DNA from: Thalassospira xiamenensis M-5 = DSM 17429
GTDB taxonomy: Bacteria; Pseudomonadota; Alphaproteobacteria; Rhodospirillales; Thalassospiraceae
Reading direction: 5' to 3'
Assembly (NCBI RefSeq): GCF_000300235.2
Contig: NZ_CP004388.1
Location: 1,469,501 to 1,533,500 of the forward strand
Length of the DNA stretch: 64,000 nucleotides
In this document: piece after piece, positions 36,310-44,224 of the stretch
Numbering within the stretch: the stretch's first letter is position 1
Layout of the letters: every line of letters begins with the position of its first letter
The notes under the pieces: model-generated
What the model was told of the DNA's origin: nothing
Seen by the model: the letters and a program-made list of their open reading frames with translations, nothing else
Databases searched by the model: none
Program-made: the position numbers and the translations under genes

Positions 36310-36336
36310 TCCCCGCCAATGGCGAGGACTTTGTCA
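36310..36336 (-). terminator. Inward-facing terminator at the right IS end
   Basis: Read on the minus strand, TCCTCGCC pairs with GGCGGGGA around ATT and runs into a T5 tract just before the transposase start. It would block transcription entering from the benE side. Confidence 0.72.
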
Positions 36337-36345
36337 GCAGTCTGA

Positions 36346-36376
36346 GGCCCTGCCGGTTATCCGCAGGGCCTTTTGT
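36346..36376. terminator. Right copy of the duplicated terminator hairpin
   Basis: Same 25-bp stem-loop as at 34814-34838. It lies 8 bp downstream of the benE stop but, on the minus strand, is now followed by the IS end rather than a T-tract. On the plus strand it is followed by TTTTG. Confidence 0.85.
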
Positions 36377-36378
36377 AT

Positions 36379-37563
36379 TTAACTGGCTTTATCTTTGCGC
36401 AGATGGGGCAGGAAATAGATCAGCCCACCGGCCAGCAATCCCCAGAACGCCCCGGCAACCCCGAAAAAGGATAGACCGGCGGCGGTGACAAGGAAGGTTA
36501 CGGCGGCGGCTTCGCGGGCGTCATCATCCTTGAACGCGGCAACCACAGACCCGGAAAATGCCCCGATCAGGGCGAGGCCTGCGACCGCTTCGATCAGGAT
36601 CGAGGGGGCGAGACTGACAAAGGCGGTGACAAGCCCGGCCAGCAATCCGAACAGGATGTAAAACACCCCGCCAAAGGCCGCCGCCCAATACCGTTTTTTC
36701 GGATCTGGATGGGCGTCTTCGCCCGCACACAGGGCGGCGATGATCGCGGCAAGGTTGACGGCGTGCCCGCCAAAGGGGGCGGCCAGCAACGAGAAAAAGC
36801 CGGTGGTGGCAAAAAGCGGACCGGGCGGGGTATCGTAGTTATTGGCGCGCAAAACTGCCGTGCCGGGAATGTTTTGTGATGCCATGGTGACGATAAACAA
36901 AGGCAGGGCAATGCCGACCAGACCGGCCAATGTGAATTCCGGTATGACGAATTCGACCGGCGGCACGATGGCACCGCCAAGACTGCCAAGCGTGTTTTCG
37001 GGGAAGTCCACGCCGACCACCATGACAATGATGAAGGCCAGCAAGGCGGCAGGCACGGCAAACAGGCGATTGATCCGCCCGACCACCAGCCAGGCAATGA
37101 CAATCGGCAGGCCCAGAAGCGGATTGAACGCAACCGCCTTGATCGGTGCCAGACACAGGCCCAGCAAAACACCGGCCAGCATGGCATTGGCAAGCGGGGC
37201 GGGAATGGCGGCAACCGCACGGCCCAACGGCTTCCAGATGCCGCAGATGATGATCAGAACTGCGCAGATGATAAATGCCCCGACGGCCACGGCAAAACCA
37301 CCGTCAATCGCGCCCGATGTTGCCAGCAATGCCGCACCGGGGGTGGACCATGCGATGCTGATCGGCATGCGGGTGCGCAGTGACAGATAGATCGAACACA
37401 GCCCCATCGCGACCGATAGCGCCATCAGGCCCGATGCTGCCTGATCGGGCGTTGCACCAACGGCACCAAGCCCCTGAAGGACGACAGCAAAGGAACTGGC
37501 CGAGCCGACAAAGGCGGCAAGAATGCCCATGAACAGATTTTGGGGCGAGATATCGCGCAGCAT
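36379..37563 (-). CDS. benE: BenE-family benzoate/H+ symporter
   Basis: 394-residue polytopic membrane protein of the benzoate:proton symporter family. It has about twelve hydrophobic stretches and the family segments GILAAFVGSASSFAVVLQG, RMPISIAWSTPGAALLATSG, VTMASQNIPGTAVLRANNY and APFGGHAVNLAAIIAALCAG. No aromatic-degradation genes lie nearby, so benzoate is the family-level substrate only. Transcription converges on the VOC gene. The terminator they once shared has been split by the IS, so benE transcripts now meet only the T-less right-hand hairpin and then the inward-facing IS terminator. Confidence 0.92.
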   Translation of the reverse strand: MLRDISPQNLFMGILAAFVGSASSFAVVLQGLGAVGATPDQAASGLMALSVAMGLCSIYLSLRTRMPISIAWSTPGAALLATSGAIDGGFAVAVGAFIICAVLIIICGIWKPLGRAVAAIPAPLANAMLAGVLLGLCLAPIKAVAFNPLLGLPIVIAWLVVGRINRLFAVPAALLAFIIVMVVGVDFPENTLGSLGGAIVPPVEFVIPEFTLAGLVGIALPLFIVTMASQNIPGTAVLRANNYDTPPGPLFATTGFFSLLAAPFGGHAVNLAAIIAALCAGEDAHPDPKKRYWAAAFGGVFYILFGLLAGLVTAFVSLAPSILIEAVAGLALIGAFSGSVVAAFKDDDAREAAAVTFLVTAAGLSFFGVAGAFWGLLAGGLIYFLPHLRKDKAS

Positions 37564-37650
37564 GGTGGCTCCGTCAAACAGGTAAAACGGATGGATGGGA
37601 AATGCGGTGGCAGAGCGGGTGAATTTAGTGGGATCGTGCGATACAGACCA

Positions 37651-37694
37651 GAAAAAAAGAAAGCCCCACAGGCCTTTGCCGGGGGCTTCTTTTG
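37651..37694 (-). terminator. Terminator of the interrupted gene
   Basis: On the minus strand AAGCCCCC/GGGGCTT forms the stem and TTCTTTTTTTCT follows. It lies just after the stop at 37719 and upstream of benE. Confidence 0.75.
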
Positions 37695-37718
37695 TCGACG
37701 GTTATTCGGGGCAGGTGG

Positions 37719-38561
37719 TCACAGCATATCGCGCTTGGTGTGCGGGTTTGCCACCTCGTGGGTGCCGATCAGTTTGGCCTGATGGCGGGCAAGGATATCT
37801 TTGGCGCGGTTTTCCGTTGTGTCGTCGGGTGTCTGAACCCATAGCAACAACCCGTTGTCATCAAGCTCGTCCTGCAATTCGCCGGAATATTTTTTGCCGA
37901 TCATGGCGGCGACCACACCGCCCGCCGCAGCACCGATGCCACCGGCACCGACGATGGCGGCAATGGTTGGTGCAATCGGGCCACCCGCGGCGATCATGAC
38001 GCCTGCGGCACCAAAGGCGGCGGCATACATGGGGGCACCGACCAAGACGCCCTCCGCATTGCCAATCGGGGTGGGGGCGGTATAGGCAAGCGGGGGCATG
38101 TCGGGATCGTTATCGATATCTTCGACCTTGCGATAGATATGGCCGAGTTTGTCTTCGATGGTGCGTTCGGTCGCAAGCAGGCTTAAAGCGTTTTGTGTTT
38201 AATCTGCTCCATTATGTTTGTTTTTGGCGTGCTGTTTGGCAAGGCACAGCGTGCAGAGCGATGCGGCGCATCGGTCAAACGGTGTAACGCCGCGAAACGC
38301 CGCCAAAAACAAACCCTTTGGGCCGGGATAACCTTCCGCCCCACAGCGTCAAGACCCTAGAACGTAGCCCCGGCTACGTCCTGCGGCTCTTTCCTCGTTG
38401 GACAGAAGGTTCTCTCCGGCAAAATGGTGCAGATTAAACACAAAACGCTTTAGGTCGGAATGTTTGAAACCGGCTTCTTCCAGATCCTCTGCGGTTTTTT
38501 GCAGGGCCGGAAGGTCATGAAAAACGCCAACGGTTTCGTTTCGGGTCCTGAGGATGGACAT
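37719..38561 (-). pseudogene. Small stress-type membrane protein gene split by a MITE
   Basis: The 5' part (38561 back to 38453) encodes MSILRTRNETVGVFHDLPAL and about 18 more residues ending HSDL. The 3' part (38183 back to 37719) continues SLLATERTIEDKLGHIYRKV and then a Gly/Ala-rich hydrophobic segment (MYAAAFGAAGVMIAAGGPIA, AAIVGAGGIGAAAGGVVAAM) and a charged tail. Removing the 265-bp element plus one TA copy joins the two in frame, giving a product of about 190 residues. The layout (short N-terminal domain, glycine-zipper membrane stretch) resembles general-stress proteins with a DUF1269-like or YflT-like start, but I am not sure of the family. As it stands the N-terminal piece reads into the element and stops at 38349. 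Confidence 0.82.
38186..38450. mobile_element. MITE-like element flanked by TA
   Basis: 265-bp element without a gene. Its ends are inverted repeats beginning AAGCGTTTTGTGTTTAATCT: the first 22 bp match perfectly and 30 bp match with two mismatches. It is flanked by a TA on each side (38184-38185 and 38451-38452), the target duplication made by IS630/Tc1-mariner transposases. Inside the left half, GTTTGTTTTTGGCG (near 38216) pairs with a complementary run near 38300, and a short palindrome (ACGTAGCC/GGCTACGT) lies near 38362. No parent transposase is present in this window. Confidence 0.88.
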
Positions 38562-38655
38562 TGTGGCCTCCTTTTACTGAAAGGCTCCCTGTCTAAGCAA
38601 CGTGCCGATGCGCCGATTGGTTCCGCAAATTTTTCAATATGTTGGAATGATGCCA

Positions 38656-38690
38656 AAACAAAAACGGCACCCGCATGGGGTGCCGTTGGT
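38656..38690 (-). terminator. Terminator of the OmpA/MotA/MotB-like operon
   Basis: AACGGCACCC pairs with GGGTGCCGTT on the minus strand, followed by TTTTGTTTT. Nearly identical to the dctM terminator at 424-457. Confidence 0.87.
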
Positions 38691-38709
38691 GATCTTTATG
38701 GTGCCGGTC

Positions 38710-39873
38710 TTACCGTTCGGTAATCTTGAATTCGATACGGCGGTTGCGGCGATAGGCGATTTCGTCGTCGCGGTTATCAAGCGGCTGATATTCGCCAAAG
38801 CCCGCAGCAACCAACCGGTTTGGCGGCACACCGCGTTCGATCAGGAATTTGACCACCGAAATGGCACGCGCCGCCGACAGTTCCCAGTTTGACGCGAATT
38901 TCAGGTTACGGATCGGAACTTTATCCGTGTGACCATCAACGCGCATGACCCAATCGATATCGTCGGGGATTTCGGCCGAAATGGTTTTCAGGGTATCGCC
39001 AAGTTTTGCCAGTTGTTCCTGACCGTCTTCGCCCAGATCGGCGGAGCCGGATGTGAACAGGACTTCGGACTGGAAGACAAAGCGGTCACCCACCACGCGG
39101 ATATCCTGACGGTCGCCCAGAACTTCGCGCAGGCGGCCAAAGAATTCCGAACGATAACGCTGCAATTCGGCGACCTTGGTGGCAAGGGCGGCATTCAGGC
39201 GCTGCCCGAGATTGACGATCTGGGCCTGGGCTTCTTCGTTCTCGCGCTCGGACGCTTCGAGGGCGGCTTCGATGCGGGCAAGCTGCTGACGCAGGGCCAG
39301 CATTTGCTGGTTCAGGGCGGCGACCTGTGCCTGTGCCTCGGTGCTGAGCTTTTTCTCGTCTTCGAGTTCGGCCGCGCGCGAGGCCAGCAGGGCGGAAAGT
39401 TCGTCGATGCGGGTTTCCTGATCGGCAAGCTGTTCGTCGGCTTTTTCGCGTGCGGTGCTGAGCTCGGCCTCTTTTTCCTCAAGATTGGCAAGCGCTGCCA
39501 GAAGTTTCTTTTCCATCTCGTCAGCGGACAGTTCGGCGGCGGAAAGCTGGCTTGCGAGGGCGGCGGCACGGTCGCGCAAATCGTCGCGCTGGTCGCTGGT
39601 GTTGGAAAGCTCGGTCGTGAGCTGTGTCAGTTCGAGTTCCATGCGCTGATTGTTGGTGCGTTCGAGCGACAAAAGATTGGTTAGCTCGTTCACCTGTGCG
39701 GTCAGGTCATTCAATGCCTGATCACGTCCCGAAAGGGCAGCACCCAGATAGACCTGGGCGACGACGAAAATCATCAGCAGGAAAATGATCACCATCAACA
39801 GGGTGGCCAAGGCATCAACAAAGCCAGGCCAGGTGTTGACGTCGCGATTTCGGCGGCGTGACAACCCGGTCAT
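38710..39873 (-). CDS. MotB-like, coiled-coil, OmpA-domain peptidoglycan-binding protein
   Basis: 387 residues. A short basic start is followed by one membrane helix (about 18-44) in MotB style: WPGFVDALATLLMVIIFLLM, with an Asp just ahead of the helix where MotB has its proton-binding Asp. Then comes a long coiled coil (about 50-245, heptads rich in Leu/Glu/Gln/Ala) and a C-terminal OmpA/MotB peptidoglycan-binding domain (about 255-385; VLFTSGSADLGEDG, MRVDGHTDKVP, SAARAISVVKFLIERGV, NRRIEFKI). The coiled coil is much longer than in flagellar MotB. It follows the MotA-like gene by 4 bp. It probably forms an ion-driven envelope complex with that protein; the function is unknown. Confidence 0.87.
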   Translation of the reverse strand: MTGLSRRRNRDVNTWPGFVDALATLLMVIIFLLMIFVVAQVYLGAALSGRDQALNDLTAQVNELTNLLSLERTNNQRMELELTQLTTELSNTSDQRDDLRDRAAALASQLSAAELSADEMEKKLLAALANLEEKEAELSTAREKADEQLADQETRIDELSALLASRAAELEDEKKLSTEAQAQVAALNQQMLALRQQLARIEAALEASERENEEAQAQIVNLGQRLNAALATKVAELQRYRSEFFGRLREVLGDRQDIRVVGDRFVFQSEVLFTSGSADLGEDGQEQLAKLGDTLKTISAEIPDDIDWVMRVDGHTDKVPIRNLKFASNWELSAARAISVVKFLIERGVPPNRLVAAGFGEYQPLDNRDDEIAYRRNRRIEFKITER

Positions 39874-39877
39874 GCGA

Positions 39878-41062
39878 TCAGCCCTCCTCGGCGATCGCGG
39901 CGATGGTGCGGGCCAGAAGCTTGATCTCGCTTCTGATTTCCTGGGTCGATTGCTGACGGCCCATGGTCAGTTCCTCGCCAACGCGGGCAAGGGTGTTATC
40001 GAGGGAACGGATATGGGCGCGTGTGTTGTCATCGATGCCGAAGCTGCCGATTTTCATGGAATCGGAAAGCTGATCAAGCACGGGTTTCAGATGCATCTGG
40101 TTTTCCGCCAGCTTGACCATAAGCTGCTGTTCGGCCTTCATCTGATCGGTCAGGGTCGAAAGTTTGTCGGCCAGATCGATCAGGGTGTTATGTGACTTGA
40201 TCTGTGAGCTTTCGGACCGCTGGATCGAGTTTTGCAACCCTTCCATATTATCGGCCATCTGTTCGATCAGGGCCGAAAGATAGGCCGGAACCGACTGTTC
40301 CCCGTCCGAAACCGGACCGCCCGAAGACAGGCGGGTAAAGCCCGAAAGCCATTCTTCAAGTTCGTTAAAGAAGCGGTTCTGGGCTTGGCCGGCCTGCATG
40401 TCGATCAGACCAAGGGCGAGCGAACCGGCCAGACCGAAGAGCGAGGACGAGAACGCCGTTCCCATGCCGCCAAGCGGCTCGGCAAGGCCCTGTTTCAGTT
40501 CGTTGAACCACAGATCGATATTCTGGCCCGAACCAACATTGACATCACCGATGACATTGGCAACCGAGTTGACGGTCTGAAGCAGGCCCCAGAAGGTGCC
40601 AAGCAGGCCAAGGAAGACCAGAAGGCCGACAACATAGCGCGACAGTTCGCGGCTTTCATCCAGACGCGAACGGATCGAGTCCAGAATGGTGCGGGTCGCC
40701 ATGGTCGAAAGTTGCGGACGGTCGCGGCGCTGTTCGGCCATCATGCGTGCCATTGGCAACAGCAGTTTTGGCGGAACCTGCGATGTCAGGCCCGGACGGT
40801 TGCGACGGAAATCTTCGATCCAGGTGACTTCGGCCGACAGGCCAGCAACCATGCGGAAGGTATAGATCACACCGACAACAAACACGCCAAGGATCAGTCC
40901 GTTCAGAACGGCGTTGGCCATGAACGCATCGGAAAGTGCCGGAAACAGCAAGGCACCGACGGCGGCGATAATGGCGATGAAAATCCCCATCCGCGTCAGG
41001 TAGCTTCCCGGTTTGGTCACGACAGGAAGGGTTGCCATGCCGTTGGCCGAATTATTGCTCAT
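39878..41062 (-). CDS. MotA/TolQ/ExbB-like proton-channel protein
   Basis: 394 residues with four hydrophobic helices (about 25-45, 50-72, 140-162 and 205-226). The last two, VVGLLVFLGLLGTFWGLLQT and GMGTAFSSSLFGLAGSLALG, are the MotA/TolQ/ExbB proton-channel core. Between helices 2 and 3 is a cytoplasmic loop, and after helix 4 a long C-terminal region (about 240-394) predicted to be helical. It is larger than TolQ (about 230 residues) and MotA (about 290). It starts 12 bp after the OmpA-like gene and ends 4 bp before the MotB-like gene. There are no flagellar genes around it, so a non-flagellar envelope motor is the best reading. Confidence 0.85.
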   Translation of the reverse strand: MSNNSANGMATLPVVTKPGSYLTRMGIFIAIIAAVGALLFPALSDAFMANAVLNGLILGVFVVGVIYTFRMVAGLSAEVTWIEDFRRNRPGLTSQVPPKLLLPMARMMAEQRRDRPQLSTMATRTILDSIRSRLDESRELSRYVVGLLVFLGLLGTFWGLLQTVNSVANVIGDVNVGSGQNIDLWFNELKQGLAEPLGGMGTAFSSSLFGLAGSLALGLIDMQAGQAQNRFFNELEEWLSGFTRLSSGGPVSDGEQSVPAYLSALIEQMADNMEGLQNSIQRSESSQIKSHNTLIDLADKLSTLTDQMKAEQQLMVKLAENQMHLKPVLDQLSDSMKIGSFGIDDNTRAHIRSLDNTLARVGEELTMGRQQSTQEIRSEIKLLARTIAAIAEEG

Positions 41063-41074
41063 GACGGATCAATC

Positions 41075-42334
41075 CTAGCGTTGAACGGTTTTGATATCGA
41101 CACGATCAGCCGGACCGGACGGCACATTGGCGCCCAGCGCACGGACATCGATGCGCGTGGACCGCACACCTTTGTCGATCAGGTAGGAACGGACCTGCAG
41201 GGCACGCGAAAGCGACAGACGGCGTGCCTTGCTGGCGTTGTTGGAATCACCTTCGGCATAGGCCTGAAGCTGGATACGCATGTTTTCATCGCTGCCCATG
41301 TTCTTGACGATGCTGTCAAGCTGGGCGCGGGCGGCGTTGTTCAGCTCGAAACTGCCGGAACCGAAGGCAAGGCTGTATTCACCGGCACCAGATGGTGCGG
41401 ATGCAACCGGGTCCTTGGCCGCAGGCGGAACAGCCGCAGTTTCCGCGGCCGGTTTCGGTGCGGGTGCAGGTTCAGGTGTGCTCGGCGCGGTTGCAACCGG
41501 TGCCGGTGCAGCGGGTGCCGACGGTTGGCTGTCGGAACGCTGTTCCAGCATTTCCTGCGGCGAGGTCGTGGTGTCAGGTGCCGGGCTTGGGGCGTCTGGC
41601 ACGTTTGATTTGTTCGGTACAACCGGCTCAGGTGCGGGCGGCGGTGGTGCCTGTTTGGTGTCCTCGGCCGGAAGCGGCGGGGCTTTGGGTGGTTCGACCT
41701 CGGCCGGTTTTGTTTCGACTTTCGGGGCCGGTTCGGCCTTGGGGGCCTCGGCCATTTCCGCAGCTGGCGCGGGGGCCGGTTTTGGGGCCGGGGTCGGTTT
41801 GCTTAGCGGGACCGGTGCGCTGCCGCTGGCTGCCTGTGCGGCGGCCGGGCTGGCCGGTTTGGCGCGCGGTGCGGCGGTGGGTTCGGGCCGGTTAAGGGCG
41901 ATCACCTGATTTGCGCCATCATCGTAGGACGGGCTGGTGGTGACACCGGGAACGCCGTAAAACTGCGATTGTGTCGGAACGTCGTTGCTGCCCGAACCGT
42001 CGATGACAACGGTTTCAAATCCGTCGCCATAGGTTGCTCCACCGGTATCCTGCGCAAAGCGGTCGGCGGCAAGGAATTCTGAATGCGGGCGGGTTTCAGG
42101 ATAGATCAGGTCGCTGCCGGCAATCGAAATATGGTCACGCGGAACCGAGGGTGAAAGATAGTTCGGTACGGTCGGTTGTCCGCCAAACCCGTCGGCAACA
42201 TCCCAGTTTACCTGTACGTTGCTGTCAACGGATACGGGGGTGTATTGCTGTGCGGATGCGCCGCCACTGACAACCACGTTACCGCCCAGTGCGGCCATGA
42301 ATGCCAGCACCGAAATCTTGGAATACCCCATCAT
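41075..42334 (-). CDS. Secreted OmpA-family protein with long Pro/Ala-rich linker
   Basis: About 419 residues. A signal peptide (ISVLAFMAALGGNVVVSG, cut near ASA-Q), a unique N-terminal domain (about 30-150), a very long Pro/Ala/Lys/Glu-rich linker (about 150-320) and a C-terminal OmpA-like peptidoglycan-binding domain (about 325-418; YSLAFGSGSFELNNAARAQL, RRLSLSRALQVRSYLIDKGV). The DP/GHTD-type motif is degenerate (QLQAYAEGDSNN). I start it at the ATG at 42334; the frame also has a TTG one codon earlier and another ATG one codon later. First gene of the three-gene unit, so it may be the periplasmic or outer-membrane partner of the Mot-like pair. Confidence 0.82.
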   Translation of the reverse strand: MMGYSKISVLAFMAALGGNVVVSGGASAQQYTPVSVDSNVQVNWDVADGFGGQPTVPNYLSPSVPRDHISIAGSDLIYPETRPHSEFLAADRFAQDTGGATYGDGFETVVIDGSGSNDVPTQSQFYGVPGVTTSPSYDDGANQVIALNRPEPTAAPRAKPASPAAAQAASGSAPVPLSKPTPAPKPAPAPAAEMAEAPKAEPAPKVETKPAEVEPPKAPPLPAEDTKQAPPPPAPEPVVPNKSNVPDAPSPAPDTTTSPQEMLEQRSDSQPSAPAAPAPVATAPSTPEPAPAPKPAAETAAVPPAAKDPVASAPSGAGEYSLAFGSGSFELNNAARAQLDSIVKNMGSDENMRIQLQAYAEGDSNNASKARRLSLSRALQVRSYLIDKGVRSTRIDVRALGANVPSGPADRVDIKTVQR

Positions 42335-42535
42335 CAAATCGCAGGCCCCTTGTTACCCTGTGTTTGAACACGTTTTTTTATAACGCACAGTTTTGTGTCG
42401 ATCTTTTGGCACATCGTTTTGTTTGGCGTGCCACCCCGGTCTGCTCACGCGGATAAATCCATGATCAGACGGCAAGTACCATAGCTTAGAGCTTGATGAT
42501 GAACAACCGCTTTGACCGGCACATGCACGTGAATG

Positions 42536-42580
42536 CAAAAAGGGCATCCGTGCGAAAGCAGGGATGCCCTTTCAAAAAAC
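42536..42580 (-). terminator. Terminator after the inositol monophosphatase gene
   Basis: Minus-strand AAAGGGCATCC pairs with GGATGCCCTTT and a T5 tract follows. It separates this gene from the OmpA-like operon. Confidence 0.88.
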
Positions 42581-42598
42581 GGTAATAAAAGCTGATAC

Positions 42599-43408
42599 TT
42601 ATTCGGTAACGGCTTTTTTAAGCGTCTTGGCCAGCACGGGCTGGATATAGTCGTTGGCGGCAACGACGCTGCCGGTGCCAAGCATGTTGGTGCCACCTTT
42701 GGCATCGCGGACATAGCCGCCTGCTTCGGTGATCATCAGAAGGCCTGCGGCGATATCCCACGCGTTAAGATGAGATTCCCAGTAACCGTCAAAGCGACCG
42801 GCGGCGACATAGGCCAGATCAAGCGATGCGGCACCCATGCGGCGCACACCGGCACAACGATCCATGACCGAATGCAGCTGCTTTTCAAACGCGGCGTGAT
42901 CGCCATGCCCGATATGGGGAACGCCACATGCCAGAACGCATTCGTTCAGACGACGGCGGCCCGAAACACGCAGGCGACGGTTATCAAGATAGGCGCCAAC
43001 GCCTTTTTCGGCCCAGAAGAATTCATCCTTGGCGACATCGTAGATGATGCCAGCGATGATTTCGTCACCCTTTTGCAGGGCCACGGAAATCGCAAAATGC
43101 GGAATGCCGTGCAGGAAGTTGGTGGTGCCATCAAGCGGATCGATGATCCAGCGGTGCTCCGGATCGGAGCCCTTGATTTCGCCGCCTTCTTCCATAAGGA
43201 AACCATAGCCCGGACGGGAACGTTCAAGTTCTTCGCGCAGACGTTTTTCGGCACGGTGATCGGCCGCAGAGACGAAATCTGCCGGGCCCTTCATCGATAC
43301 CTGAAGGTTTTCGACTTCACCGAAGTCGCGTTTAAGTCCATAGGCCGCCTTTTCGACGGCCTTGAACATGACATTGATATTAGCTGAACGACGGGCGGCG
43401 CCACGCAC
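42599..43408 (-). CDS. Inositol monophosphatase family protein (SuhB-like)
   Basis: 269-residue magnesium-dependent phosphatase. The metal-site motifs are intact: EEGGEIKG (Glu), IIDPLDGTTNFLHGIPHF (D-P-x-D-G-T) and WDIAAGLLMITEAGG (W-D-x-A-A-G). The GTG at 43408 has GGGAG 7 bases upstream. Candidate substrates are inositol-1-phosphate or a related sugar phosphate; in many bacteria SuhB also binds RNA polymerase and assists rRNA transcription, which sequence alone cannot show here. It lies 54 bp downstream of efp on the same strand, a common pairing in this group. Confidence 0.92.
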   Translation of the reverse strand: MRGAARRSANINVMFKAVEKAAYGLKRDFGEVENLQVSMKGPADFVSAADHRAEKRLREELERSRPGYGFLMEEGGEIKGSDPEHRWIIDPLDGTTNFLHGIPHFAISVALQKGDEIIAGIIYDVAKDEFFWAEKGVGAYLDNRRLRVSGRRRLNECVLACGVPHIGHGDHAAFEKQLHSVMDRCAGVRRMGAASLDLAYVAAGRFDGYWESHLNAWDIAAGLLMITEAGGYVRDAKGGTNMLGTGSVVAANDYIQPVLAKTLKKAVTE

Positions 43409-43462
43409 GGCTCATCTCCCGGTGTTTGAAAGTAAAAAAGGAAGGCCCAAGGACGAATGTCC

Positions 43463-44029
43463 TTAGTCTTTTGCACGTTCGAGATAGGTGCATTCGGTCG
43501 TGTTCACGACAACGCGCGTACCCGATTCAATATGCGGCGGAACGAGAATGCGAACGCCATTATCAAGAACGGCCGGCTTGAAGGAAGAAGACTGGGTCTG
43601 CCCTTTGACAACCGCGTCGGCTTCGACGATCTGGCAGACAACATGTTCGGGCAGGGTCACGGCAAGCGGTTCGCCTTCAAAGGATTCGATGGTGACAACC
43701 ATCCCGTCCTTAAGGAAAACAGCAGGCTCGCCGATCAGGTCGGAATTGACTGTGATCTGTTCGAAAGTTTCGCTGTCCATGAAGGTGATCATGTCACCAT
43801 CGGCAAACAGATAGGTATATTCATTCTGTTCCAGACGAACACGTTCGACGGTTTCCGACGCACGGAAACGTTCGTTCAGCTTGGTGCCGGTACGAATGTC
43901 TTTGAGTTCAACCTGGTTAAACGCACCGCCTTTACCCGGCTTCACAGCCTGGCATTTTACCGCACGCCACAGGGCACCTTTATGTTCGATAAGGTTACCC
44001 GGACGGATTTCGTTGCCGTTGATTTTCAT
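43463..44029 (-). CDS. efp: Translation elongation factor P
   Basis: 188 residues, full length, three beta-barrel domains. EF-P rescues ribosomes stalled at polyproline. The modified-lysine loop is KPGKGGAF (Lys near residue 33), which in many bacteria carries beta-lysine; epmA and epmB are not in this window. C-terminal signature residues [14 protein letters not shown] are present. Polyproline targets exist nearby: the OmpA-like protein at 41075-42334 is Pro-rich. Confidence 0.96.
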   Translation of the reverse strand: MKINGNEIRPGNLIEHKGALWRAVKCQAVKPGKGGAFNQVELKDIRTGTKLNERFRASETVERVRLEQNEYTYLFADGDMITFMDSETFEQITVNSDLIGEPAVFLKDGMVVTIESFEGEPLAVTLPEHVVCQIVEADAVVKGQTQSSSFKPAVLDNGVRILVPPHIESGTRVVVNTTECTYLERAKD

Positions 44030-44224
44030 GGCACCAACCGTTCTTTCAGATCACAGATTCACGATGTAAGCGGGACACCCGTCCCATTAAAGTCGGGCTT
44101 AACTACCAGTTTGGCGAATTTGCTGCAAGCAGATTGATCAGGGTTTGCGTGCATGGCAAACCGTCATTCGCGCATGGCTGGCGCCAAATCCCTGCGGTAA
44201 AAAGGGGATAAACCGGGCTGGATT

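Larger units (their letters stand above)
34839..36345 (-). mobile_element. IS1182-type insertion sequence (about 1.5 kb)
   Basis: A 1507-bp element with inverted ends TCAGACCGCTGACAAA (left) and, read inward from the right, TCAGACTGCTGACAAA: one mismatch in 16. It carries one intact transposase gene. On both sides lies an exact 25-bp direct repeat that is the whole terminator stem-loop. The IS1182 group is known for variable, sometimes long target duplications and for palindromic targets, which fits. Hairpins with T-tracts lie just inside both ends. The intact frame, near-perfect ends and perfect target duplication suggest a recent insertion. Confidence 0.9.

Noticed and set aside
34894-36345. 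A 483-codon plus-strand frame across the IS
   Set aside because: Antisense to the transposase. The IS1182 transposase on the minus strand has clear family motifs.
40232-41608. A 458-codon plus-strand frame
   Set aside because: Antisense to the MotA-like and OmpA-like genes; Arg/Gly/Cys-rich shadow of high-GC codons.
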